Assembly (NCBI GenBank): GCA_025363715.1
Contig: JANYLR010000053.1
Coordinates: forward strand, 1 to 32,498
Length of the DNA: 32,498 nucleotides
DNA from: Holophagaceae bacterium
Lineage (GTDB): Bacteria; Acidobacteriota; Holophagae; Holophagales; Holophagaceae
Direction: 5' to 3'
Shown here: positions 25,493-32,498 of the stretch, in pieces
How positions within the stretch are numbered: the stretch's first letter is position 1
How the letters are laid out: each line of letters opens with the position of its first letter
The notes under the pieces: generated by a model
Databases searched by the model: none
What the model saw: only the letters and a program-made list of their open reading frames with translations
What the model was told of the DNA's origin: nothing
Translations under genes and position numbers: made by a program

Positions 25493-26582
25493 CCGCCTCG
25501 GCCTTCACCTTCCGGGCTTCTTCCAGGAAGGCGGGGACGAGATCCTCCTCCTTCACCTTGCGGATGAGCTCGCCCTTCCGGTAGATGAGGCCCTCGCCCG
25601 CGCCACCCGCCACGCCCAGGTCCGCGTCCTTGGCCTCGCCGGGCCCGTTCACCACGCAGCCCATGACGGCGTAGGTGATGTTCTCGTGGTTGATGAGCTT
25701 GAGGCCCTCTTCGATTTCGTTGGCCACGCGGTTGAGGTCGATCTGCACCCGGCCGCAGCTGGGGCAGCTCACCATGCGGAAGCCACCGCTGCGCAGGGCC
25801 AGGGAGCGCAGCATCTCATGCCCCACCCGGCACTCGTCCTCGCCCTCGCCCGTGAGGGACACGCGGATAGTGTCGCCCAGGCCCTCGGCCAGCAGAATGC
25901 CCATGCCCACGCTGGACCGGATGGTCCCGCCGAAGGGTGTGCCCGCTTCGGTGATGCCGAGGTGGAAGGGGTAGTCCACCTGCTTCGCCAGCAGGCGGTA
26001 GGCCTGCACGGTGCGGATCACGTCGCTGGCCTTGAGGCTGATCTTGATATCGCGGAAGCTTTCCCGCTCCAGGACCTCGATGTGGCGCAGGGCGCTTTCC
26101 ACCATGGCCTCGGGGGTGGCGTGGCCGAACTTATCCAGCAGGTCCTTCTCGAGGCTGCCGCCGTTCACGCCGATGCGGATGGGGATGCCCTTGGCTCCGG
26201 CCTTGTCCACCACGGCCTTCACCCGCTCGCGGCCACCGATGTTGCCCGGATTGATGCGCAGGCACGCCGCGCCGCCGTCGGCTGCCACCAGGGCCAGCCG
26301 GTAGTCGAAGTGGATATCGGCCACCACGGGGATGGGGCTCCGGTCGCAGATCTCGTGGAAGACTTCGCCCGCCTTGGTGGTGGGTACGCTCACCCGCACG
26401 ATCTCGCAACCGGCATTGGCGTAGGCGTAGATCTGGTTGACCGTGGCCTCCACATCCCGGCTGTCGGTCTTGGTCATGCTCTGCACGGAGATGGGTGCGT
26501 CCCCGCCCACCAGCACCTTGCCCACCAGGATCTGGCGGGTCAGGCGGCGCGGCGCGAGGGGCTGGACTTCCTGATCGGACAT
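25476..26582 (-). CDS. ispG: 4-hydroxy-3-methylbut-2-en-1-yl diphosphate synthase
   Basis: IspG (GcpE) reduces 2-C-methylerythritol 2,4-cyclodiphosphate to HMBPP in the MEP isoprenoid pathway. The 368-residue protein has the TIM-barrel N-terminal part (ISVQSMTKTD, VADIHFDYRLA) and the C-terminal iron-sulfur domain with Cys273 and Cys276 in SCPSCGR, Cys309 in MGCVVNGPGE and Glu316, the expected 4Fe-4S ligands. GAGG lies three bases before the ATG at 26582. It lacks the middle domain of the plant/Chlamydia type. It lies downstream of the flagellar cluster on the same strand, separated by a strong hairpin. Confidence 0.97.
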   Translation of the reverse strand: MSDQEVQPLAPRRLTRQILVGKVLVGGDAPISVQSMTKTDSRDVEATVNQIYAYANAGCEIVRVSVPTTKAGEVFHEICDRSPIPVVADIHFDYRLALVAADGGAACLRINPGNIGGRERVKAVVDKAGAKGIPIRIGVNGGSLEKDLLDKFGHATPEAMVESALRHIEVLERESFRDIKISLKASDVIRTVQAYRLLAKQVDYPFHLGITEAGTPFGGTIRSSVGMGILLAEGLGDTIRVSLTGEGEDECRVGHEMLRSLALRSGGFRMVSCPSCGRVQIDLNRVANEIEEGLKLINHENITYAVMGCVVNGPGEAKDADLGVAGGAGEGLIYRKGELIRKVKEEDLVPAFLEEARKVKAEADAAKA

Positions 26583-26636
26583 GGGGCCTCGGTCAAAGGC
26601 TCCATTCTATCCTTCTATGCGCTCGTCAGTACATGA

Positions 26637-26660
26637 CGCGCGGCCCGTTAGGGCCGCGCG
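26637..26660 (-). terminator. Perfect 10-bp hairpin between flgE and ispG
   Basis: CGCGCGGCCC (26637-26646) and GGGCCGCGCG (26651-26660) form a perfect stem with a GTTA loop, 17 bases after the flgE stop. There is no T-run on either strand, so it is not a standard intrinsic terminator, but it probably ends or protects the flagellar transcript. Confidence 0.5.
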
Positions 26661-26676
26661 CAGGGTCAAGCCGATC

Positions 26677-27945
26677 TTACCGCTTCAGGTTCAGGGTTTC
26701 CTGAAGCAACTCGTCCGTGGTGGTGACGATCTTGGCGTTGGCCTGGTAGCCGCGCTGGCTCACGATCAGCTTGGTGAATTCGCTGGCCACGTCGACATTG
26801 GACAGCTCGAGGTTGGAGCCGAGGATGGCGCCGCGGCCGCCCTGGTTGGCCAGGCCGATGGTGGGCGCGCCCGAGGCCAGGGTCTGGCTCCAGTGGTTGT
26901 TGCCCGCCTGCTCGAGGCCGTTGACGTTGGTGAAGCTTGACACGGCCAGCTGGGCCATCCTGAGGATCTGGCCATTGGTGAAGGTGCCCGTGATCATGCC
27001 GTCCGAATCCACGGTCAGGTCCCGCAGGGTGCCGGCCGGGAAGCCGTTCTGGGAGCTGCTGACGGTGGTACTGGCGGAACTGAGGCCCGTGAAGGTCTGG
27101 GTACCATCCGGGTTGATGATGGCGAAGGAGATCGCACTGGCCGCCGAGCCGCCCGGCCAGGTGATGTTCAGGGTGGTGTTGTTCGCCGCCACCGGTGGCG
27201 TGGGGCCGCCGTTGAGGACAGAGACTTTCCCGGTGGCGTCGAAAGTGATCGAACCGGGAAGGGCCGGCACGCCAGCGATGGTCGCACCGGCGGGGCCGGC
27301 CACGGTGTAGGTCCAGGCGTTGCCCGCGGCCTTGGTGTAGGTGATCGTCAAGTTCTGGGCGTTCCCCAGGCTGTCGTAGACCTGGATCGCGGTCTGGAAC
27401 GTGGCGCCCGCAGCTGCAGCGGCATTGAGGTTGGCACCCAGTTGGATAGTGGTGGTGGCCTGGGCGCCCAGGGTGGAGGAGGAGACCTGCACGGGCACCG
27501 GAGCGCCGGTGGTGACCACGTTGCCTGCGGCATCCCGGTTCCAGCCCATGACACTGGAGCCGTCGCTGGCCTTGAGGTAACCCAGGTTGTTGCGGGTGAA
27601 GTTCCCGGCCCGGCTGAAGACCTGGGTTCCGCTTGGCGCCTGCAGCGTGAAGAACCCATTGCCCTGGAGGGCCATGTCCAGCGCATTGCCCGTGGACTGG
27701 AAGGAGGACTGGGAGAAGTTCTGGTTCACGGAGTTCATCTGCACGCCCAGGCCGAACTGGATGGGATTGCCATTGCCCTGGGTGGCGGTGCCCCCGGCGG
27801 AGCTGAAGATGTCCCGGAAGGTCATGTCAGAGCCCTTGAACCCCACCGTATTGAGGTTCGACAGGTTGTTGCCGATCACGTTCAGGGCGCTGGCGTTGGT
27901 GGAAAGGCCGGAGAGGCCGGAGTAGAAGGCGGAGTAGAGGCTCAT
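26677..27945 (-). CDS. flgE: Flagellar hook protein FlgE
   Basis: FlgE polymerises to form the flexible hook. The 422-residue protein has the rod/hook N-terminal signature ALNVIGNNLSNLNTVGFKG (about 20-38) and the C-terminal signature SNVDVASEF...RGYQANAKIV (ends with LLQETLNLKR). Between them is a Ser/Thr/Ala/Gly-rich, beta-rich D1/D2-like region, as in other hook proteins. AAGGAG lies five bases before the ATG at 27945. It follows flgD by 30 bases and is the last gene of the hook cluster in the window. Confidence 0.97.
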   Translation of the reverse strand: MSLYSAFYSGLSGLSTNASALNVIGNNLSNLNTVGFKGSDMTFRDIFSSAGGTATQGNGNPIQFGLGVQMNSVNQNFSQSSFQSTGNALDMALQGNGFFTLQAPSGTQVFSRAGNFTRNNLGYLKASDGSSVMGWNRDAAGNVVTTGAPVPVQVSSSTLGAQATTTIQLGANLNAAAAAGATFQTAIQVYDSLGNAQNLTITYTKAAGNAWTYTVAGPAGATIAGVPALPGSITFDATGKVSVLNGGPTPPVAANNTTLNITWPGGSAASAISFAIINPDGTQTFTGLSSASTTVSSSQNGFPAGTLRDLTVDSDGMITGTFTNGQILRMAQLAVSSFTNVNGLEQAGNNHWSQTLASGAPTIGLANQGGRGAILGSNLELSNVDVASEFTKLIVSQRGYQANAKIVTTTDELLQETLNLKR

Positions 27946-27975
27946 GGGGGCTCCTTCACGAGTGAGATGAGCGAA

Positions 27976-28644
27976 TTAGATGGAGATTCCGAGGACGTTT
28001 TCCATGGAGAAGGTGTTGGTTCCAGAGATGAGAGATATTTTGCCGGTGCTCGAGAAGGCCACGGAGTCTACCTTCATGATCAGGCTGGTCTGGAAGGCCA
28101 CCGCCTTGCCGTCCTGTCCTGTCGCGGTGATGCTCACTTTGTAAGAGCCGTCCGGAAGCTGGTTCCCGTTCAGGTCCTTGCCGTCCCAGGTCACGACGGA
28201 TTTGCCGGCGCTCAGGTTGCCCTGGGGCAGCTCGGCCACGGTGTTGCCGCTGGCATCCTGCACCGTGACTTTGACGGTGGCCGAAGCGTTGAGGTAGATA
28301 TTCGTAGAGGATTGGCCGGACTGCAGGTTGAGGCCAGATCCGTCCACCTCCACCTTTTTCCCGACCATGGAGGCCGCCTGGGCCTGGAACAGCGCCGTGT
28401 TCTGGTTCTGGATCCCCGAAAGCAGAGAGTTCGTCTGCTGCTGCTGCTCCAGGCTCGAGTAGCTGGTCAGCTGCTGGACCATCTGGTTGGGGTCGTTTCC
28501 GCCGGAAGTGGGATCCTGGTTCTTGAGCTGGGCCACGAGTAGTTGAAGGAAGCCGTTCTTGTCGATGGAGTTGCTCGGAGTCTTCGCGGCCGTGCCGCTG
28601 TTGAGCGGGGCAGCGGTGGTCGAGCTGATCATTCCGGTCTGCAT
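27976..28644 (-). CDS. flgD: Flagellar hook-capping protein FlgD
   Basis: FlgD caps the growing hook and is needed for FlgE assembly. The 222-residue protein has the conserved FLQLLVAQLKNQDPTSGGND (about 32-51, in outline) and QMVQQLTSYSSLEQ pattern, a Gln-rich helix, and a C-terminal Ig/tudor-like pair with LPDGSYKVSITATGQDG. GGAGG lies six bases before the ATG at 28644. Its gene lies 40 bases downstream of fliK and 30 upstream of flgE, the standard order. Confidence 0.95.
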   Translation of the reverse strand: MQTGMISSTTAAPLNSGTAAKTPSNSIDKNGFLQLLVAQLKNQDPTSGGNDPNQMVQQLTSYSSLEQQQQTNSLLSGIQNQNTALFQAQAASMVGKKVEVDGSGLNLQSGQSSTNIYLNASATVKVTVQDASGNTVAELPQGNLSAGKSVVTWDGKDLNGNQLPDGSYKVSITATGQDGKAVAFQTSLIMKVDSVAFSSTGKISLISGTNTFSMENVLGISI

Positions 28645-28684
28645 GGGGACCTCCAGGAGAGGGGTAGAACAGGAATTGTGCCGA

Positions 28685-30889
28685 TCATGCGTAGAGCTCG
28701 ACGTGGTGCGGGTTCAGAATGGATACCGGCAAGGATGCGGGTGCTTCTTGCCGGGTGGGAGGTGCCTCCGGGAGGGAGCGTTCGCGGCCGGCGGGGGCGG
28801 GAGAGGCCTCTTGGAAGGGGCGGTTGCCCTGCTGGAGATCGAAACTGCCCAACTGGAGCCCCTGTTCCCGGAGGGCCTGCTCCAGGTGGGGGCGGCCATC
28901 CCGGACGGCCTGCACGGAGGCGGGTTCTGTGATCCAGAGACGGGCATGGACTTCGCCGCCTGCCACCTTCAGGTGGATCGTCACCTGGCCCAGGGACTCC
29001 GGGTGCAGCTGCAGCTGGGCCTCCTGGGTGCCACCCTTGAGCATCCACTTCAGGCCACCTTCCACCTGAAGGACTGGCGGAGCGGGAGGCGTGGGCGGCG
29101 CGGGGGGGACAGGAATGGTCGGTGAAGCCGATTCGGGGGTCCGGGGCAGGGCCGTCAGTGCCGCCAGGGAGGATCCATCGGCAGCCCGTAGCGTGGATGG
29201 CTGGGCCGCTGGATCTGCCTTCGGCGCGGAGACCTCGGCCGCGGCGGGAGCCGTTGGGTGGGGTTGCAAGGCGGGCCCACGGGGCTGGTCGCCGGTGGAA
29301 TCCGGAGCTGGCTGCGGGACGGCAGGCCCCGATGGCGAGGATTCCTTCACCACCGATGGCGCCAACCCCAATGGCAACTCCTGCGGGCTTCTTTGTATCG
29401 CCGGAATGGGTGCGGCCAGCGGGCCCTCGGCGCGGGGCGCCTCCAGGGCGGGGGATCCGCGCTCGACCTTGCTCTTTTCCCATGACTCCGATGACGCTTC
29501 GGCAAGGACTGCCTGGACTTCGGCGATCGGCGCGGTCTGGGTTGACGGGAAGGCGGGCGTGGGTTCGGCGATCTGAAGCGGGGACGAAGTCAGCGCGTTC
29601 GGCGTCTCCGGTGCATCCGAGGCTGGCGCCGGCAAGAGTCGATTCCCGGGGCCTGTCTGGGCCTCTTCCGGACTCGGTATCGCAGGTATCTGGCGGGTGA
29701 CCGACAGGGGCAAGAGATCCGGCAAGGCCAAGGGCTGTGGTTGCTGGTTCGCCGGTTCGGGCGCTTCGGGCAGGACTGAAGCTGTGGGCGAGGGGAGCCG
29801 ATTCGTGGCTGCCGTCTCGACCTTCGCCGCTCGCGTCGACTCAGGCATGGCAAGGGCGGTCGTTGCCGGGAGAACGGGTTCAAGTTGGGCCGTGGGCATC
29901 GCCTGAGATGCTGGCGGGATGGGAGCTTCTGGTGCGACCGAAGGTTCAGCCGTGGCGAACAGATTCGGAGCGGAGGCTTCAGCCCGCACCGGGCCCTGGG
30001 GTTCCGCCGCCGGAGGGGCGGTGGTGGGCTGAGTAACGGGTTCAGGCCAGGTCGCGGGCTGGGGTTCCAGGGCCTGCGGATGAGCCAGTTCCGACGGATT
30101 GGAAGGTGTGGAGGAAGGGTACGGATCCGCCTGCGAGGTACTGGCCTGAACCTGGCTCTGGGGCTCAGGGGCTCGGGTGACAGGGGTCGTTGAAAGGCCC
30201 GCCCCGGCCAGGTCAGAGGGCATTCGTGGGAGGACCGGTGCGGTGCTGACCACCTGATCGATGGAACCTGCCATCGGAATGGACGGGTTCCGGGTGAGGG
30301 CGGCCGGATGGGCCTGGCTGGGCTGGGGAGGGGGTGCGAGCAGGCTCGCGATGGCTGTGCCCACGGGGACGGCGGCGGGCAATGGAACTTGGGGCGTTTG
30401 GGTTGGACTTTCCGTCAGTCCAGCAGGAGCCGTCGGTTCTGAGGCCTCCAAGGGGATCGGGGCTTCATCCGCGCCCTTCGGCATCTGGAGCTTGGAACCG
30501 CCCTTGGTCTGCGGCAGCACCCGGGCTTGGGCCTCTTCAGCGGGGACCGGCCCAACGGACATCGTTGGAAGGGTTCCGGAGGGCGCGCCCTGGGCGGGAA
30601 CCTGGGCAACCCCTGGTTCCGGGGTGGGATCATGCCTGGTGGTGGCAGGTCGCTGGGAGGGGTTTCCCGACAACCGGGCCTTGTGGCTCTGGGCTTTCGA
30701 GCTCTTCGCGGCCAAGGACTGACCAGGCACGGTCGGCTCGGGGGACTTCGCCGGTGTGGGGGCTTGGTTCAGCTGGGCCATCAGGCCTGCGAACTGGCCA
30801 TCGGGTGCGCCTGGGCCCTTGGCTTCAGGCCGTTCCGCCATAGGCCGGTCCGAGACCGTCAGAAGGGCAGCTGGGCTGGCTGATGCCAT
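28685..30889 (-). CDS. fliK: Flagellar hook-length control protein FliK
   Basis: FliK measures hook length and switches export specificity. The 734-residue protein has a long Pro/Ala/Ser/Gln-rich disordered N-terminal and middle part and a C-terminal Flg_hook domain (about 605-685) with LQLHPESLGQVTIHL and the following GGEVHARLW. It is longer than the 400-450 residues of the E. coli protein, almost all of the extra in the low-complexity ruler. ATG at 30889 (MASASPAALL) is chosen, with GAGG four bases before; the frame is open to 30946. Confidence 0.88.
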   Translation of the reverse strand: MASASPAALLTVSDRPMAERPEAKGPGAPDGQFAGLMAQLNQAPTPAKSPEPTVPGQSLAAKSSKAQSHKARLSGNPSQRPATTRHDPTPEPGVAQVPAQGAPSGTLPTMSVGPVPAEEAQARVLPQTKGGSKLQMPKGADEAPIPLEASEPTAPAGLTESPTQTPQVPLPAAVPVGTAIASLLAPPPQPSQAHPAALTRNPSIPMAGSIDQVVSTAPVLPRMPSDLAGAGLSTTPVTRAPEPQSQVQASTSQADPYPSSTPSNPSELAHPQALEPQPATWPEPVTQPTTAPPAAEPQGPVRAEASAPNLFATAEPSVAPEAPIPPASQAMPTAQLEPVLPATTALAMPESTRAAKVETAATNRLPSPTASVLPEAPEPANQQPQPLALPDLLPLSVTRQIPAIPSPEEAQTGPGNRLLPAPASDAPETPNALTSSPLQIAEPTPAFPSTQTAPIAEVQAVLAEASSESWEKSKVERGSPALEAPRAEGPLAAPIPAIQRSPQELPLGLAPSVVKESSPSGPAVPQPAPDSTGDQPRGPALQPHPTAPAAAEVSAPKADPAAQPSTLRAADGSSLAALTALPRTPESASPTIPVPPAPPTPPAPPVLQVEGGLKWMLKGGTQEAQLQLHPESLGQVTIHLKVAGGEVHARLWITEPASVQAVRDGRPHLEQALREQGLQLGSFDLQQGNRPFQEASPAPAGRERSLPEAPPTRQEAPASLPVSILNPHHVELYA

Positions 30890-30992
30890 GGAGACCTCGG
30901 GTCCGGAGTGTCCGGATGGGTTTCCAGCGCCAGGACCGTGCCGCATCCATTGGGCAGAAAAGGGCCAGCGCAGCGAGGCTCCGCCGAGGAGG

Positions 30993-31538
30993 CTATGCCG
31001 CGGGTTCCTTTGGCTTGCTCATGCCCACTTTTTCCGAAAGGCGTCCGGCGAGCTTGGCATCCAGGGGGGCGAGCTGGTCCATCAGCTTGCCGGCCTTCTT
31101 GGGCGTCATGCCCGCCAGCAGGGCCACGGCGACTTCCATGTTCTGGCCCGCCAGCTCCTTCATGGCCTGGGCGCCCGCCGCGGGGTCCATGGCCTCGTAG
31201 GTGCGGATGATCTGGGGATCGATCTCCGGCCGCACCTTGAGGTTCGCCACCTTCGCCATCGCCTCCTGGACGGCCTTCTCCCGGGTGGCGAGTTCGTCGC
31301 GATCCCGGTCCAGGGTGGCCTGGAGGGTGTTCAGCCGCTGTTCCAGCTGGCGCAGCTCCGCCTCCTTCTGGGCGATGGCCCGCTCCCGGTTCTGGAGCTG
31401 CGAGGCCAGTTCAGAGACCTTCACGCCTTCGGCGGCGGCCCCCTTGGGGTCGGACTTTGGTTCCTGGGCCGACAGCCAGAGCACCCCTGCGGACAGCACG
31501 ACGGGTGCTGAGATCCAAAGCAAGTAGCGGGGGTTCAT
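30993..31538 (-). CDS. MotE-like flagellar protein
   Basis: This 181-residue protein has an N-terminal hydrophobic segment (about 5-24, ending LSAQEP) that may be a signal or anchor, a coiled coil (about 45-100), and a C-terminal region (about 115-175) resembling the MgtE N-terminal fold: MDPAAGAQAMKEL...VALLAGMTPKKAGKLMDQL. Such proteins (MotE) are chaperone-like factors that help motor assembly. Position between fliJ and fliK supports this. ATG at 31538 with GAGGAG about six bases before is chosen; the open frame to 31634 overlaps fliJ. Confidence 0.82.
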   Translation of the reverse strand: MNPRYLLWISAPVVLSAGVLWLSAQEPKSDPKGAAAEGVKVSELASQLQNRERAIAQKEAELRQLEQRLNTLQATLDRDRDELATREKAVQEAMAKVANLKVRPEIDPQIIRTYEAMDPAAGAQAMKELAGQNMEVAVALLAGMTPKKAGKLMDQLAPLDAKLAGRLSEKVGMSKPKEPAA

Positions 31539-31554
31539 GGGGGACTCCTCTGTA

Positions 31555-32004
31555 CTAAGCCGTTTGCCGGTGGTGCCGGAGGACGGCCAGCTCGTCCATT
31601 TGCAGAATCTCGCGGCGCTGCTGCTCCTGGGCATGCTGCAGGGCGCGGCGTTCCTTCAGGCGCACCAGCATCAGGTGCTCACGGTGGGCGAGGGTCAGGG
31701 CCTCCCGGGTGGCGGCCACCTGGGCCGAGGCCGCCCGCAGGCCTTCGTAGCCTTCGATCTGGCGGCGTTCCAGCACCACCAGGTACCGCTCCCCCGCGCG
31801 CCAGAGGTCCAGGTCCAGGATCTGGCCAGTGGCCAGGCGGCGCGCTTCGAAGATGGCGAGGCGCTGGGCCGCCAGGGCGTCCAGGTGGGCGCGGGCCTCC
31901 CGTTCAGCCTGGAGAGCCCGGGCCAGGGCCCGCTCCGCTTCGCGTTCCAAAGCCTCCCGCAGCTTGCGCAGGGGTTCGAGGCGGAAATGGAACCGGGCGG
32001 CCAT
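31555..32004 (-). CDS. fliJ: Flagellar export protein FliJ
   Basis: FliJ is the coiled-coil stalk/chaperone-escort protein of the flagellar type III export ATPase complex. The 149-residue protein is nearly all helical, rich in Arg/Ala/Glu/Leu heptads, and begins FHFRLEPLRKLRE, which fits the family. Its ATG overlaps the fliI stop as TGATG, one base shared, so translation is coupled. It is followed 16 bases later by the MotE-like gene. Sequence similarity among FliJ proteins is low, so the call rests on position and coiled-coil character. Confidence 0.88.
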   Translation of the reverse strand: MAARFHFRLEPLRKLREALEREAERALARALQAEREARAHLDALAAQRLAIFEARRLATGQILDLDLWRAGERYLVVLERRQIEGYEGLRAASAQVAATREALTLAHREHLMLVRLKERRALQHAQEQQRREILQMDELAVLRHHRQTA

Positions 32005-32498
32005 CAGGCTTTGGCCTTCAGAAAGGGCGCCAGATCAATGCCGAAGATCTGGCCCAGGGCGAGCATGGCCTGGCGATGATCGGAGGCCTCCGCCGTGGCC
32101 TGGCGAAGGTAGGACTGGATGGCGGCCTGGAACTGGATGGCCTGGTCGATGGAGGAACTGGACCCCTTGGTGTAGGCGCCGATCTGGATCAGGTCCTCCG
32201 CGTCCTGGTAGGTGGCCATGAGATCGCGCACCTTGCTGGCCAGCTGCTTCTGTTCCGGCGGCGCCAGGGCACTGAAGAGGCGGGACAGACTGGCCAGGAT
32301 GTCGATGGCGGGAAAGTGGTTCTTCGAGGCCAGCTTGCGGGAGAGCACGACGTGGCCATCCAGGATGCCGCGCACGGCATCGCTGATGGGCTCGTTCAGG
32401 TCGTCGCCTTCCACCAGGATGGTGTAGATGCCCGTGATGGAACCCATGCCTTCGAAGGTGCCGGCCCGCTCCATGAGGCGCGGCAGCAGGGCGAACAC
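32004..32498 (-). CDS. fliI: Flagellum-specific ATP synthase FliI (C-terminal part, cut by window edge)
   Basis: The 164 visible residues are the C-terminal part of the flagellar export ATPase: FALLPRLMERAG, GSITGIYTILVEGDDLNEPISDAV, GILDGHVVLSRKLA and AIDILASLSR, all typical of the FliI/YscN family related to F1 beta. The ATPase powers unfolding and export of flagellar substrates. The Walker motifs would lie in the missing part beyond base 32498. The stop overlaps the fliJ start by one base. Confidence 0.95.
   Translation of the reverse strand: MFALLPRLMERAGTFEGMGSITGIYTILVEGDDLNEPISDAVRGILDGHVVLSRKLASKNHFPAIDILASLSRLFSALAPPEQKQLASKVRDLMATYQDAEDLIQIGAYTKGSSSSIDQAIQFQAAIQSYLRQATAEASDHRQAMLALGQIFGIDLAPFLKAKA

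Overview
The window is a GC-rich bacterial chromosome segment with dense, mostly short-gap gene packing. The gene set is Gram-negative and motile: a flagellar hook/export cluster, secreted and lipid-anchored proteins, an AGPAT-type acyltransferase and an NtrC-family regulator. Together with several long Ser/Thr kinase-TPR proteins this looks like Acidobacteriota, probably the Holophagae/Geothrix side. That placement is inference from gene content and style; no rRNA or other definitive marker is present.

Layout. 1-4476 (minus): two tandem paralogous soluble Ser/Thr kinases with TolB-like and TPR parts. The downstream copy has lost its C-terminal end at a junction with foreign, AT-richer sequence near base 133. 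4584-6607 (minus): an MFS transporter coupled to a CGSGVTA-type sulfurtransferase. A 7-bp tandem repeat separates this pair from a divergent membrane-anchored TlpA-like thioredoxin and a lipoprotein. 7911-9952: a HAD phosphatase and two exported proteins of unknown role. 10035-12900: purF with a small overlapping ORF, then a benE-type transporter. 13032-15896: a small secreted protein, miaA overlapping a degenerate crotonase-fold gene, and a YIP1 membrane protein. 15927-20103: a GAF/sigma-54 activator divergent from a third, membrane-spanning Ser/Thr kinase-TPR protein. 20256-24591: plsC, a small ORF, the Fe-S repair protein Ric, and an unusually long GlmS. 25178-26582: yidD and ispG. 26677-32498 (minus): fliI (partial), fliJ, a MotE-like gene, fliK, flgD, flgE, reading in that order, which is the usual hook-assembly order.

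Most genes are core functions (purine, amino-sugar, isoprenoid and lipid synthesis, tRNA modification, Fe-S repair, flagellum). The less ordinary content is non-coding or small. A 152-bp MITE with perfect 15-bp terminal repeats and a CTAG target duplication sits exactly between the stop codons of two convergent genes. A 114-bp double-hairpin insertion lies in frame inside the crotonase gene, whose catalytic glutamates also look replaced. The 586-bp gap between glmS and yidD holds a 196-bp nested palindrome and a pair of inverted 10-bp-period repeat arrays.

I found no CRISPR array, tRNA, rRNA, complete transposase, prophage or recognisable defence system. Nothing supports calling a new multigene system here; the strongest leads are the small mobile and palindromic elements.
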